Shown here: positions 35,033-43,473 of the stretch, in pieces
How the letters are laid out: each line of letters begins with the position of its first letter
Position numbering within the stretch: position 1 is the first letter of the stretch
DNA from: JBKPNJ01 sp963695705
GTDB lineage: Bacteria; Actinomycetota; Actinomycetes; Propionibacteriales; Nocardioidaceae
Direction of reading: 5' to 3'
DNA: 64,000 nucleotides
Assembly (NCBI GenBank): GCA_963695705.1
Contig: CAVOHB010000006.1
Span: 671,788 to 735,787, forward strand
Made by a program: the position numbers and the translations under genes
The notes under the pieces: generated by a model
What the model was told of the DNA's origin: nothing
The model's input: the letters and a program-made list of their open reading frames with translations, nothing else
The model's database searches: none

Positions 35033-36080
35033 CCACACAACGACCATGGCCGGCCCGCTGCTCGAGGTCACCGACCTGGTCAAGCACTTCCCGGTGAAGT
35101 CCGGAGGCGTGATCCGGCGCACGATCGGCCAGGTCCGGGCCGTCGACGGCATTTCGTTCACGCTCCAGCCGGGCACGTCGCTGGGGCTGGTCGGGGAGTC
35201 CGGATGCGGCAAGTCCACCACCGGACGACTCATCACCAGGCTGCTCGACCCGACGTCGGGCGAGATGAAGTTCGAGGGCCACGAGATCGGCGGGCTGTCC
35301 AACAAGCAGATGCTGCCCTACCGGCGCGACATCCAGCTGATCTTCCAGGACCCGTACTCCTCGCTGAACCCGCGGCACACCGTCGGCACGATCGTCGGGA
35401 CTCCGCTCGAGGTGCACAAGGTCGTCCCGAAGAATCAGGTACTCACCCGGGTGCAGGAACTGCTCGAAACGGTAGGACTCAACCCGGAGCACTACAACCG
35501 CTATCCCAGCGAGTTCTCCGGAGGACAGCGGCAGCGGATCGGGATCGCCCGCGCGCTGGCGCTGCAGCCGAAGCTGCTGGTGGCGGACGAGCCGGTGTCC
35601 GCGCTGGACGTGTCCATTCAGGCCCAGGTGGTCAACCTGCTGCAGGACCTGCAGCGAGAGTTCAACATCGCCTTCCTGTTCATCGCCCACGACCTGGCCA
35701 TCGTGCGGCACTTCTGCCCGGAGCTGGCGGTCATGTACCTGGGCAAGATCGTCGAGATCGGCGATCGGGACACGATTTACAACCGGCCGCATCATCCGTA
35801 CACGCAGGCGCTGCTGTCGGCGGTGCCCGATGTCAAGCAGGCTGCGCTCGGCGGCCGGCGTGAGCGCATCCGGCTCGAGGGTGACGTTCCGAGCCCCATC
35901 AACCCACCGTCGGGGTGCCGGTTCCGCACCCGGTGCTGGAAGGCGCAGGACATCTGCGCGCAGCAGGAACCACCGCTCATCGAGTTCGGGAACGGTCACC
36001 GGGCAGCGTGCCACTTCGCCGCCCCGCCCGGGGAAGAGGTCACGGAACCGATCTCGACGCCGGTCAAGACCCCCGCGTAG
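35025..36080 (+). CDS. Peptide ABC transporter ATP-binding protein, DppF/OppF type
   Basis: Second ATPase, 351 residues. Walker A GESGCGKST, Q-loop LIFQDPYSSLNPRHTV, signature FSGGQRQRIGIARAL, Walker B LLVADEPVSALD and H-loop FIAHDLAIVRHF are present; the C-terminal motif is NPPSGCRFRTRCWKAQDIC. It completes an SBP-C-B-D-F transporter. The stop is followed by a short hairpin at 36092-36106. Confidence 0.95.
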   Translation: MSDHTTTMAGPLLEVTDLVKHFPVKSGGVIRRTIGQVRAVDGISFTLQPGTSLGLVGESGCGKSTTGRLITRLLDPTSGEMKFEGHEIGGLSNKQMLPYRRDIQLIFQDPYSSLNPRHTVGTIVGTPLEVHKVVPKNQVLTRVQELLETVGLNPEHYNRYPSEFSGGQRQRIGIARALALQPKLLVADEPVSALDVSIQAQVVNLLQDLQREFNIAFLFIAHDLAIVRHFCPELAVMYLGKIVEIGDRDTIYNRPHHPYTQALLSAVPDVKQAALGGRRERIRLEGDVPSPINPPSGCRFRTRCWKAQDICAQQEPPLIEFGNGHRAACHFAAPPGEEVTEPISTPVKTPA

Positions 36081-36091
36081 CTCGCCACGGC

Positions 36092-36115
36092 GCCGGATCG
36101 TCCGGCTTGTCGTTC
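36092..36115 (+). terminator. Candidate terminator of the ABC operon
   Basis: GCCGGA-TCG-TCCGGC forms a 6-bp stem with a 3-base loop, followed by the T-rich TTGTCGTTCC. It sits 12 bases after the DppF stop. Confidence 0.5.
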
Positions 36116-36131
36116 CAGCTGCGCTGGCAGG

Positions 36132-36137
36132 TAGGGT
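36132..36137 (+). promoter_or_regulatory. -10 box for a probably leaderless rarA mRNA
   Basis: TAGGGT lies 6 bases before the rarA GTG at 36144, with no ribosome binding site between, which places the transcript start at or next to the start codon. Confidence 0.5.
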
Positions 36138-36143
36138 CCGAGC

Positions 36144-37508
36144 GTGGATGCCGAGGGACTCTTCGACGTACCCGCGGGACCGGTGAGCACGTCGGGTTCG
36201 GGCAGCCTGCGCGACGCGTCACACGCCGCCTCGCCGCTGGCGGTACGGATGCGCCCTCGGACGCTCGACGACCTCGTCGGTCAGCGGCTGCTGCTCGCCG
36301 AGGGCTCGCCGTTGCGCCAGCTGATCGAGGACGACCGGCCGATGTCGCTGCTCCTGTGGGGACCTCCGGGCACGGGCAAGACCACGATCGCCTCGATCCT
36401 CTCCCGGCAGACCGACCGCCGGTTCGTGGAGGTCTCCGCGGTCGCCGCCGGGGTCAAGGAGGTACGCGCGGTCATCGACGACGCCCGTCGCGAGCTCGTC
36501 CGTGGCGGCCGCGAGACCGTCCTGTTCGTCGACGAGGTACACCGGTTCACCAAGGCCCAGCAGGACGCGCTGCTGCCGGGTGTCGAGAACAGGTGGGTGA
36601 CGCTGGTCGCCGCGACCACCGAGAACCCGTTCTTCTCGGTGATCTCCCCGCTGCTGTCACGCTCGTTGCTGCTGCGGCTCGAGACCCTCACCGACCAGGA
36701 CGTGCGGTCAGTGGTGCAGCACGCCCTGGACAGCGAGCAGGGTCTGGCCGGCCGGTTCACGCTGGCCGACGACGCCGAGGACCACCTGGTGCGGCTGTCC
36801 GGCGGCGACGCCCGCCGGGCCCTGACCTATCTGGAGGCCGCGGCCGGGGCTGCGGACTCCAGATCCTCGACCCACATCGACCTGGTCACCGTCGAGACCG
36901 CGGTGGACCGGGCCGCGGTCCGCTACGACCGCGACGGCGACCAGCACTACGACGTGGCCAGCGCGCTGATCAAGTCGATCCGCGGGTCGGACGTCGACGC
37001 CGGCCTGCACTACCTGGCCCGGATGGTCGAGGCGGGGGAGGACCCGCGATTCATCGCCCGCCGGCTGATCATCCTGGCCAGCGAGGACGTCGGCCTCGCT
37101 GATCCCACCGCCCTCACCACGGCCGTAGCGGCGGCGCAGGCCGTCCAGCTGGTCGGGTTCCCCGAGGCGCAGCTCAACCTCGCCCAGGCCGTGATCGCCC
37201 TGGCTCTGGCTCCGAAGTCCAATGCCGTGACCACCGCGATAGGGGCGGCGCTCGCCGACGTCCGGGCGGGCCGCATCGGAGGCGTCCCCGCGCACCTTCG
37301 CGACGCGCACTACCCGAGCTCGGGTTCTCTGGGCCACGGGACCGGCTATCGCTACGCGCACGACGATGCGCGAGGAGTCGTCGCGCAGCAGCACGCCCCC
37401 GACGTGATCGCCGGCACCGACTACTATCGGCCGACCCAGCGTGGCGCCGAGGCGGACTACGCGGAGCGGGTCCAGCGGCTGCGCCGCATCCTGCGCGACG
37501 AGAGCTAG
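36144..37508 (+). CDS. rarA: Replication-associated recombination protein RarA/MgsA
   Basis: AAA+ ATPase of the clamp-loader type that acts at stalled forks. The 454-residue protein has Walker A GPPGTGKTT, Walker B VLFVDEVHRF, sensor 1 AATTENPFF, the arginine finger in ISPLLSRSLLLRLE, and the tetramerisation C-terminus with DVGLADPTAL and GTGYRYAHDD. The GTG at 36144 gives MDAEGLFD; a TAGGGT box just upstream suggests a leaderless transcript. alaS follows after two small genes, an arrangement typical of actinomycetes. Confidence 0.96.
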   Translation: MDAEGLFDVPAGPVSTSGSGSLRDASHAASPLAVRMRPRTLDDLVGQRLLLAEGSPLRQLIEDDRPMSLLLWGPPGTGKTTIASILSRQTDRRFVEVSAVAAGVKEVRAVIDDARRELVRGGRETVLFVDEVHRFTKAQQDALLPGVENRWVTLVAATTENPFFSVISPLLSRSLLLRLETLTDQDVRSVVQHALDSEQGLAGRFTLADDAEDHLVRLSGGDARRALTYLEAAAGAADSRSSTHIDLVTVETAVDRAAVRYDRDGDQHYDVASALIKSIRGSDVDAGLHYLARMVEAGEDPRFIARRLIILASEDVGLADPTALTTAVAAAQAVQLVGFPEAQLNLAQAVIALALAPKSNAVTTAIGAALADVRAGRIGGVPAHLRDAHYPSSGSLGHGTGYRYAHDDARGVVAQQHAPDVIAGTDYYRPTQRGAEADYAERVQRLRRILRDES

Positions 37509-37561
37509 CGCCGGCGACGCAAGGGCAGAGCGCGCAGCGGAGTCGCGGCCGGACGCCGCGA

Positions 37562-37567
37562 TAGGGT
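37562..37567 (+). promoter_or_regulatory. -10 box for a probably leaderless transcript
   Basis: TAGGGT ends 8 bases before the ATG at 37576, with no recognisable ribosome binding site between. It may drive the small genes and alaS. Confidence 0.5.
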
Positions 37568-37575
37568 CAGCACCC

Positions 37576-38046
37576 ATGGGCCAGACTGCGTGGATGTTGC
37601 TCACGGTCAACCTGGGCACGCTTGCCGCCGTCGCCTTCCTGGCGGGGTCCATGCGACGCAGCGACCGGGCGGTGCGGCTCGTGCACGACGAGCTGGCCGA
37701 CGTTCGCACGCGACTCGACCGGTCGATGCAGAGTGGCGAGGCGTCGCACTCCGATCCCCTGGACGGCGGCGCGTGCCCGCACTGCGGCCACAGCGAGGAG
37801 GCGGTGGAACCGGGTGTTCCGGCTCCCTACGTCGTCGGGTCGCCGGCCGGTGCGGGTGATCCCGGTTCTGCCCCCCAGGTGACGAGGGTGACGCTCGGCG
37901 AACCGCTGATCAAGGTCGCGGCGTTCTCGTTCGGCGTCCGCCGGGCACTGACCGAGGAGAACCGCGCGCTGATCGCGTACCGGGTTCGCCGCGAGCTGAA
38001 GCGCCGACGCGGGATGCGTCGAGCCGACACCCGGCGGGCGGCGTGA
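37576..38046 (+). CDS. Small membrane-anchored protein, hypothetical
   Basis: A 156-residue protein with an N-terminal helix (TAWMLLTVNLGTLAAVAFLAG), a coiled segment (AVRLVHDELADVRTRLDRSM), a CPHCGHSEE two-cysteine site, and a basic C-terminus (RVRRELKRRRGMRRADTRR). Homologous-looking genes occur next to rarA/alaS in actinomycetes but have no known function. The CxxC-type site could bind metal with a partner. The ATG at 37576 lies behind a TAGGGT box. The stop overlaps the next gene (GTGA). Confidence 0.75.
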   Translation: MGQTAWMLLTVNLGTLAAVAFLAGSMRRSDRAVRLVHDELADVRTRLDRSMQSGEASHSDPLDGGACPHCGHSEEAVEPGVPAPYVVGSPAGAGDPGSAPQVTRVTLGEPLIKVAAFSFGVRRALTEENRALIAYRVRRELKRRRGMRRADTRRAA

Positions 38047-38324
38047 GCCGGGTCTTCTGGTTCGCCGTGGGCGCTGGAAGCGGCGTCTACGCGGCTGTGA
38101 AGTCCCGCAGAGCCGCACGGCGCCTGACCCCGCAGGATCTGGGCGACCAGATCGGCGCCGCCGGGGTGGGACTGCGCCTGTTCGCCGACGAGGTGCGCGC
38201 GGGAATGGCCGACAAGGAAACCCAATTGCGCCAGCAGCTCGGTCTCCCCGACCCTGGTAACCCCAGGCCGGCCCTGGCCGTGAGTGCCGCGGAGCCGAGT
38301 GCCGGCAGGAATGGAGTGGCGTAG
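38043..38324 (+). CDS. DUF6167-like small protein upstream of alaS
   Basis: A 93-residue protein with a short hydrophobic N-terminus (VFWFAVGAGSGVYAAVKSRRAARRLTP) and a helical rest (DQIGAAGVGLRLFADEVRAGMADKE). It is the size and position of the conserved gene preceding alaS in many actinomycetes (DUF6167 by memory). Function unknown. It overlaps the genes on either side: 4 bases upstream and 1 base with the alaS GTG. Confidence 0.8.
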   Translation: MSRVFWFAVGAGSGVYAAVKSRRAARRLTPQDLGDQIGAAGVGLRLFADEVRAGMADKETQLRQQLGLPDPGNPRPALAVSAAEPSAGRNGVA

Positions 38325-41003
38325 TGGATACCGCTGAGATCAGGCGGAGATTCCTCGCGCACTTCGAACGAGCCCGGCACACCGTGGTGCCGTCGTCGTC
38401 GCTGCTCGTCGACGACCCGACCCTGCTGTTCGTCAGCGCCGGCATGGTGCCGTTCAAGCCGTACTTCCTGGGCCACGAGACGCCCCCGTACCGCCGGGCG
38501 GTGAGCGTGCAGAAGTGCGCGCGTACGACCGACATCGAGGAGGTCGGCTGGACCACCAGGCACGGCACGTTCTTCCAGATGTGCGGCAACTTCTCGTTCG
38601 GCGACTACTTCAAGGAAACCGCCATCGAGCTCGCGTGGGACCTGGTGACCAGGAGCCAGGCCGACGGCGGGTACGGGTTCGACGAGTCGCGGCTCTGGGT
38701 CAGCGTGTTCCACGAGGATCTCGAGGCCATCGCCTTGTGGAAGCGCCTCGTCGGTCTGCCCGACGAACGGATCGTCCGGCTCGGCATGAAGGACAACTTC
38801 TGGTCGATGGGCGTGCCGGGGCCGTGCGGGCCGTGCTCTGAGATCCTGCTCGACCGCGGCCCGGAGTACGGGCCCGAGGGCGACATCGAGAAGGCCGGGG
38901 ACCGGTACCTCGAGTTCTGGAACCTGGTGTTCATGCAGAACATCCGCGGCGAGGGAGGCGCCAAGGAGGGGTACGAGATCCTCGGCGACCTCCCGGCCAA
39001 GAACATCGACACCGGCATGGGCCTGGAGCGCGTCGCGTTCCTTCTCCAGGACGTGGGCAGCATCTACGAGATCGACGAGATCGCGCCGGTGATCACCCGG
39101 GCCACGCAGATGTCAGGACGTCGGTACGGCGCCGATCCCCTGGACGACATGCGCTTCCGAGTCGTGTCAGAACCACGTCCGCAGCGCGTTGATGCTCATC
39201 GGCGACGGTGTGAGGCCCGGCAACGAGGGCAGAGGCTACGTGCTGCGTCGACTCATCCGACGTGCCGTACGCTCCATGCGCCTGCTCGGCGTGGACGAGC
39301 CGACGCTGCCCGAGCTGCTCCCGTTGTCCCTGGACAAGATGAAGCTGTCCTACCCCGAGCTCGACAACGACTGGTCCCGGATCTCGCAGATCGCGTACGC
39401 CGAGGAGAACGCGTTCCGCCAGACGCTGCGGACCGGCACCCAGATCTTCGACGCGGCCGCCGGCGAGACCAAGAACGCCGGGCAGGTGCAGCTCTCCGGC
39501 GCCCGGGCCTTCCAGCTGCACGACACGTTCGGCTTCCCCATCGACCTGACCCTGGAGATGGCCGCCGAGCAGGGCCTGACCGTCGATGAGCTCGGGTTCC
39601 GCGACCTGATGAACGAGCAGCGCCAACGCGCCAAGGCCGACGCCCAGGCGAAGAAGGGCCAGCACGCGGACACCGGTTCCTACCGTGGGGTCGCAGACGA
39701 GCTGACCGCAGCGGTGACGTTCACCGGCTACGACGAAACCGTCTCGGAGTCCACGGTCGTCGCTCTGATCACCGGCGCCGGACAGGCTCGATCCGTGCAG
39801 GAGGGCGACGAGGTCGAGGTCGTACTGGACCGTACGCCGTTCTATGCCGAGAGCGGTGGCCAGCTCGCCGACCATGGCATCCTCGAGCTCGCCAACGGCG
39901 CCCGGGTCGAGGTGGTCGACGTGCAGACGCCGGTCACGGGCGTCATCGTGCATCGGGCCCGGGTGGTCGCGGGAGAGGTCTCCGTCGGTCTTGATGCGGT
40001 GGCGCGGGTCGACCTGGAGCGCCGGCGATCGATATCCCGTGCGCACACAGCCACCCACATGGTGCACAAGGCGTTTCGCGAGACGCTCGGTGAAACGGCC
40101 ACCCAGGCGGGCTCGGAGAACGCCCCCGGGCGGTTCCGCTTCGACTTCTCCGCCAGCGGGCCGGTGCCGTCCAGTGCGCTGGCCGACGTCGAGGCCAGGG
40201 TCAATGACCTCGTGCTCGCCGATCTGTCCGTGCACGCCGAGATCATGAGTCAGGACCAGGCGCGGGCCGCCGGAGCGATGGCGCTGTTCGGTGAGAAGTA
40301 CGGGACCGAGGTCAGGGTGATATCGGTCGGCGACTGGGCCCGCGAGCTGTGCGGCGGCACCCACGCCGGACGGTCGGGACACCTGGGGGTCATCAAGCTG
40401 CTCGGTGAGTCATCGATCGGCGCTGGGGTCCGTCGGGTGGAGGCGCTGGTCGGGGCCGACGCGTACCGGTTCCTCGCTCGCGAGCATGTGCTGGTGGCTC
40501 AACTCAGCGAGGCGCTCAAAGCCAGGCCCGAGGAGCTCCCGGAGCGCGTCAACGACCTCGTCGAAAGGCTGCGGACCGCGGAGAAGGAAATCGAGCGGGC
40601 CCGGCTGCAGCAGCTGCTGGGCGCCGGTGACCGACTGGCCGCGGCCGCCACCGATGTGGCCGGAGTGTCATTCGTCGGGCACCGGGTCGACGGCGCGGGT
40701 CCGGGCGACGTCCGCAAGCTGGCTCTCGACATCCGCGGCCGGATGGCGTCGGAGCAGCCGGCCGTCGTCGCGGTCGTCGGCTCCACGGACGGCAAGCCCG
40801 CGATCGTGGTGGCCACCAACGAGCGTGCCCGCCAGTCGGGGCTGTCCGCCCGGGAGCTGATCGCGGTCGCCGCGCCGGTGCTGGGCGGCAGCGGCGGCGG
40901 CAAGGACGACGTGGCCCAGGGCGGTGGGACGCAGATCTCGGGTATCGATGCGGCGTTGCAGGAGATCCGCCGGGCCGTGGGCCAACGCGTCGCTGGCGCT
41001 TGA
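38324..41003 (+). CDS. alaS: Alanine--tRNA ligase (one-base frameshift near 39173-39174)
   Basis: Charges tRNA-Ala. The first frame gives the class II core (RRRFLAHFERARHTVVPSSS, CARTTDIEEVG, MCGNFSFGDYFKE) up to DPLDDMRFRVVSE; the second continues HVRSALMLIGDGVRPGNEGRGYVLRRLIRRAVR, the editing domain (HTATHMVHKAF and ELCGGTHAGRSG) and the DHHA1-type C-terminal domain. Removing one C at 39173-39174 joins them (RFRVVSEHVRSALML) and gives 892 residues, the usual length. All editing and catalytic motifs are intact. ruvX follows 17 bases later. Confidence 0.95.
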
Positions 41004-41020
41004 CGGTCGAGGACGTGGGC

Positions 41021-41482
41021 ATGCGCCGTGGCGTACGCCTCGGGATAGACGCAGGCGCGGCGCGGATAGGCGTCGCCGAGTCCGACCCGGCGGGTCTCAT
41101 CGCGACGCCGGTGGAAACCGTGCAACGGGGTAGCGGAGACCTGGCCCGGATCGCCGCGATCGCTGCGGACCGGACGGCGATCGAGGTCGTGGTCGGGCTG
41201 CCGCGTTCCCTGTCGGGACGCGAGGGCCCGTCCGCTGTCACCGTCCGGGCGTTCGCGGCCGAGCTCGCCGTGGCTCTGGCGCCGGTCCCGGTGCGACTCG
41301 TCGACGAGCGGTTGACTACTGTCACCGCAGAACGCGTACTGCGAGACCGGGGGAGGAAGGGACCCAGGCGCCGAGCCGTGGTGGACCAGGCGGCGGCGGT
41401 GGTCATCCTCCAACACGCCCTGGACGCGGAACGAGCATCCGGATCCGCGCCCGGGGAGCCCCTCGACCTAGGACATCCGTGA
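41021..41482 (+). CDS. ruvX: Putative Holliday junction resolvase / pre-16S rRNA nuclease YqgF
   Basis: RNase H-fold nuclease implicated in maturing 16S rRNA 5' ends. The 153-residue protein begins MRRGVRLGIDAGAARIGVAESD, with the first catalytic Asp; VVGLPRSLSGREG, VRLVDERLTTVTAERVL and the final VDQAAAVVILQHALD block follow. The ATG at 41021 has GAGGA 7 bases upstream and gives the family start; a TTG overlapping the alaS stop at 41000 is a possible alternative. The stop overlaps mltG (GTGA). Confidence 0.94.
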   Translation: MRRGVRLGIDAGAARIGVAESDPAGLIATPVETVQRGSGDLARIAAIAADRTAIEVVVGLPRSLSGREGPSAVTVRAFAAELAVALAPVPVRLVDERLTTVTAERVLRDRGRKGPRRRAVVDQAAAVVILQHALDAERASGSAPGEPLDLGHP

Positions 41483-42585
41483 GCGACGTCGGACTCGAGC
41501 CCGAGCCAGCCCCCCGGCCCCACGCCAGGCGGACCCTGGGTTGCGTCGCGGTGCTGATCGCACTGGCCATTCTGGCCGGCGGTGCGGCGTTCGCGCTGCT
41601 CAAGGGCCGGGCTTGGATCGCCGACCTGGTGTCGCCGCCGGAGGACTACACCGGATCGGGCACGACACCGACTGTCGTCGTCGAGGTTCACAAGGGCGAC
41701 ACGTCCACCGACATCGCCAACAGCCTGTTCGACAAGGATGTGGTCAAGAGCCCGGAGGCGTTCACCGACGTGGCCCGGGAGGACTCCGACTCCAAGCTCA
41801 TCCAGGTCGGACGCTATCGGCTGCGCCAGCACCTTCCCGCGCAGACGGCGCTGGCCGCGCTGCTCGACGACGACAACCGGCTGGTGGGGCAACCGGTCAC
41901 CCTGCCCGAGGGACTGACCGTCAAGGAGATCGTGCAGCGGATCGCCGACCGCACCCGTTTCTCCGAGGATTCGCTCACCTCGGCGCTGAGCCGGATCAAG
42001 CTCCCGCCCTACGCGAACGGCAACCCCGAGGGCTACCTGTTCCCCGCCACCTACAACGTCACGCGCTCTACGACGCCCACCGGCCTGTTCAAGGCGATGG
42101 TCACCCGATTCGAGCAGGAAGCGGCGGATGTACACCTGGCCGCGAAGGCTGACGCGATGGGGCGTACGCCCGGGGAGATCATCACGGTCGCCAGCCTGGT
42201 CCAGGCGGAGGCTCGGCGACAGCAGGACTTCGCGAAGGTCGCACGAGTCGTCTACAACCGTCTGGGGCAGGGCATGCCGCTCGAGCTGGACTCCACCGTG
42301 CACTACGCCGTGGGCAAGGACGGCTCGGTCAGCACGACGCCCGAGGACCGTCGGGTCGACTCGGCGTACAACACATACACGCATGTCGGCCTGCCGCCGA
42401 GTCCGATCAACGCCCCCGGTGACCAGGCAATCAAGGCGGCGCTGAATCCCGCCCCGGGCAACTGGCGCTACTTCGTGACCGTCAACACCAACACCGGTGA
42501 GACCAAGTTCGCCACCACCTACCGGCAGCACCGGCGAAACGTTGCGGAGTTCCGGCAGTTCTGCAAGTCCAGTCCGGACTGTTGA
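41479..42585 (+). CDS. mltG: Endolytic murein transglycosylase MltG
   Basis: Membrane-anchored enzyme that cuts nascent peptidoglycan strands and ends their elongation. The 368-residue protein has one helix near the N-terminus (LGCVAVLIALAILAGGAAFAL), a LysM-like subdomain (VEVHKGDTSTDIANSLFDKDVV) and the YceG catalytic domain (ITVASLVQAEARRQQDFAKVARVVYNRL) with the catalytic Glu in QAEARR, and GLPPSPINAPG. It is coupled on both sides: GTGA with ruvX and TGATG with aroE. The position next to alaS and aroE is conserved in actinomycetes. Confidence 0.95.
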   Translation: MSDVGLEPEPAPRPHARRTLGCVAVLIALAILAGGAAFALLKGRAWIADLVSPPEDYTGSGTTPTVVVEVHKGDTSTDIANSLFDKDVVKSPEAFTDVAREDSDSKLIQVGRYRLRQHLPAQTALAALLDDDNRLVGQPVTLPEGLTVKEIVQRIADRTRFSEDSLTSALSRIKLPPYANGNPEGYLFPATYNVTRSTTPTGLFKAMVTRFEQEAADVHLAAKADAMGRTPGEIITVASLVQAEARRQQDFAKVARVVYNRLGQGMPLELDSTVHYAVGKDGSVSTTPEDRRVDSAYNTYTHVGLPPSPINAPGDQAIKAALNPAPGNWRYFVTVNTNTGETKFATTYRQHRRNVAEFRQFCKSSPDC

Positions 42586-43412
42586 TGCGCTGCGCCGTGC
42601 TGGGGAGCCCGATCGACCACTCCCTGTCGCCGGTGCTGCATCGCGCGGCCTACGCCGCCCTCGATCTCGACTGGAGCTACGACGCGTACGACGTGACCGA
42701 GCACACGCTGGCAGGGTTCGTGGGCGGGCTCGGACCGGACTGGCGCGGCCTCTCGCTGACCATGCCGCTGAAGCGCGCCGTCGTCCCGCTGCTGGACGAG
42801 CTTGACGCGACCGCAGCGATGGTGGGCGTCGTCAACACGGTGCTGCTCGAGGCCGACGGCTCCCGGCGCGGTCACAACACCGACGTGGAAGGGATGATCG
42901 CGTCCCTGAGCGCCGCCGGCGTCGACCGGGTGCAGACCGCTGCGGTCGTCGGTGGTGGGGCCACCGCGGCGTCCGCGCTGACGGCGCTGCGCCGCCTCCG
43001 CGCCCGGACAGTGACCTTGCTGGTCCGGGAGCCTGGTAGCGCCGACCTGCTGCAGGACCTGGCGCAACGGCTCGGGCTGGAGCTGGTCGTGCACTCTCTG
43101 GCCGAGGCCGCCCGCGTCCGCGCGGACCTCCTGCTGTCGACGGTGCCGGCCGGTGCCGGCGACCCCGCCGTGCTCGCGTCGGTGGCGCCGGTCACGTTCG
43201 ACGTTGCCTACACGCCGTGGCCGACCGCGCTCGCGAGGAGCGCAGCTGGCCTCGATCGGCGGGTCATCGGCGGCCTGGACCTCCTGGTCAACCAGGCGGC
43301 TCTCCAGGTCGAACTGATGACAGGCGTCCGGCCGGCACCGCTGCAGGCGATGATGGAGGCCGGGCGGCAGGCACTGGCGGGGCCGCGGCGGGGCAACCAG
43401 ACCGGCGGCTGA
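42585..43412 (+). CDS. aroE: Shikimate dehydrogenase
   Basis: Reduces 3-dehydroshikimate to shikimate with NADPH. The 275-residue protein has VLGSPIDHSLSPVLHRAAY (substrate site), the catalytic Lys in LTMPLKRAVVPLLD, VNTVL, GHNTDVEG (Asp), and the Rossmann loop VVGGGATAASALTAL. The C-terminus contains GGLDLLVNQAALQVELMTG. It lacks the GAGGA-type nucleotide loop of E. coli AroE and has VGGGATA, as in other actinomycetes. The start overlaps the mltG stop. Confidence 0.95.
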   Translation: MRCAVLGSPIDHSLSPVLHRAAYAALDLDWSYDAYDVTEHTLAGFVGGLGPDWRGLSLTMPLKRAVVPLLDELDATAAMVGVVNTVLLEADGSRRGHNTDVEGMIASLSAAGVDRVQTAAVVGGGATAASALTALRRLRARTVTLLVREPGSADLLQDLAQRLGLELVVHSLAEAARVRADLLLSTVPAGAGDPAVLASVAPVTFDVAYTPWPTALARSAAGLDRRVIGGLDLLVNQAALQVELMTGVRPAPLQAMMEAGRQALAGPRRGNQTGG

Positions 43413-43422
43413 GGCGTCGTCG

Positions 43423-43457
43423 GACAGAGTGCAGACAGGACAGACAGAGTGCAGACA
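43423..43457 (+). repeat. 15-bp direct repeat upstream of the Tat oxidase gene
   Basis: GACAGAGTGCAGACA at 43423-43437 and 43443-43457, exactly 20 bases apart. It lies right before the GGGGAGG ribosome binding site and could be an operator or a slippage product. Confidence 0.7.
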
Positions 43458-43473
43458 ACGGGGAGGACCGCGG

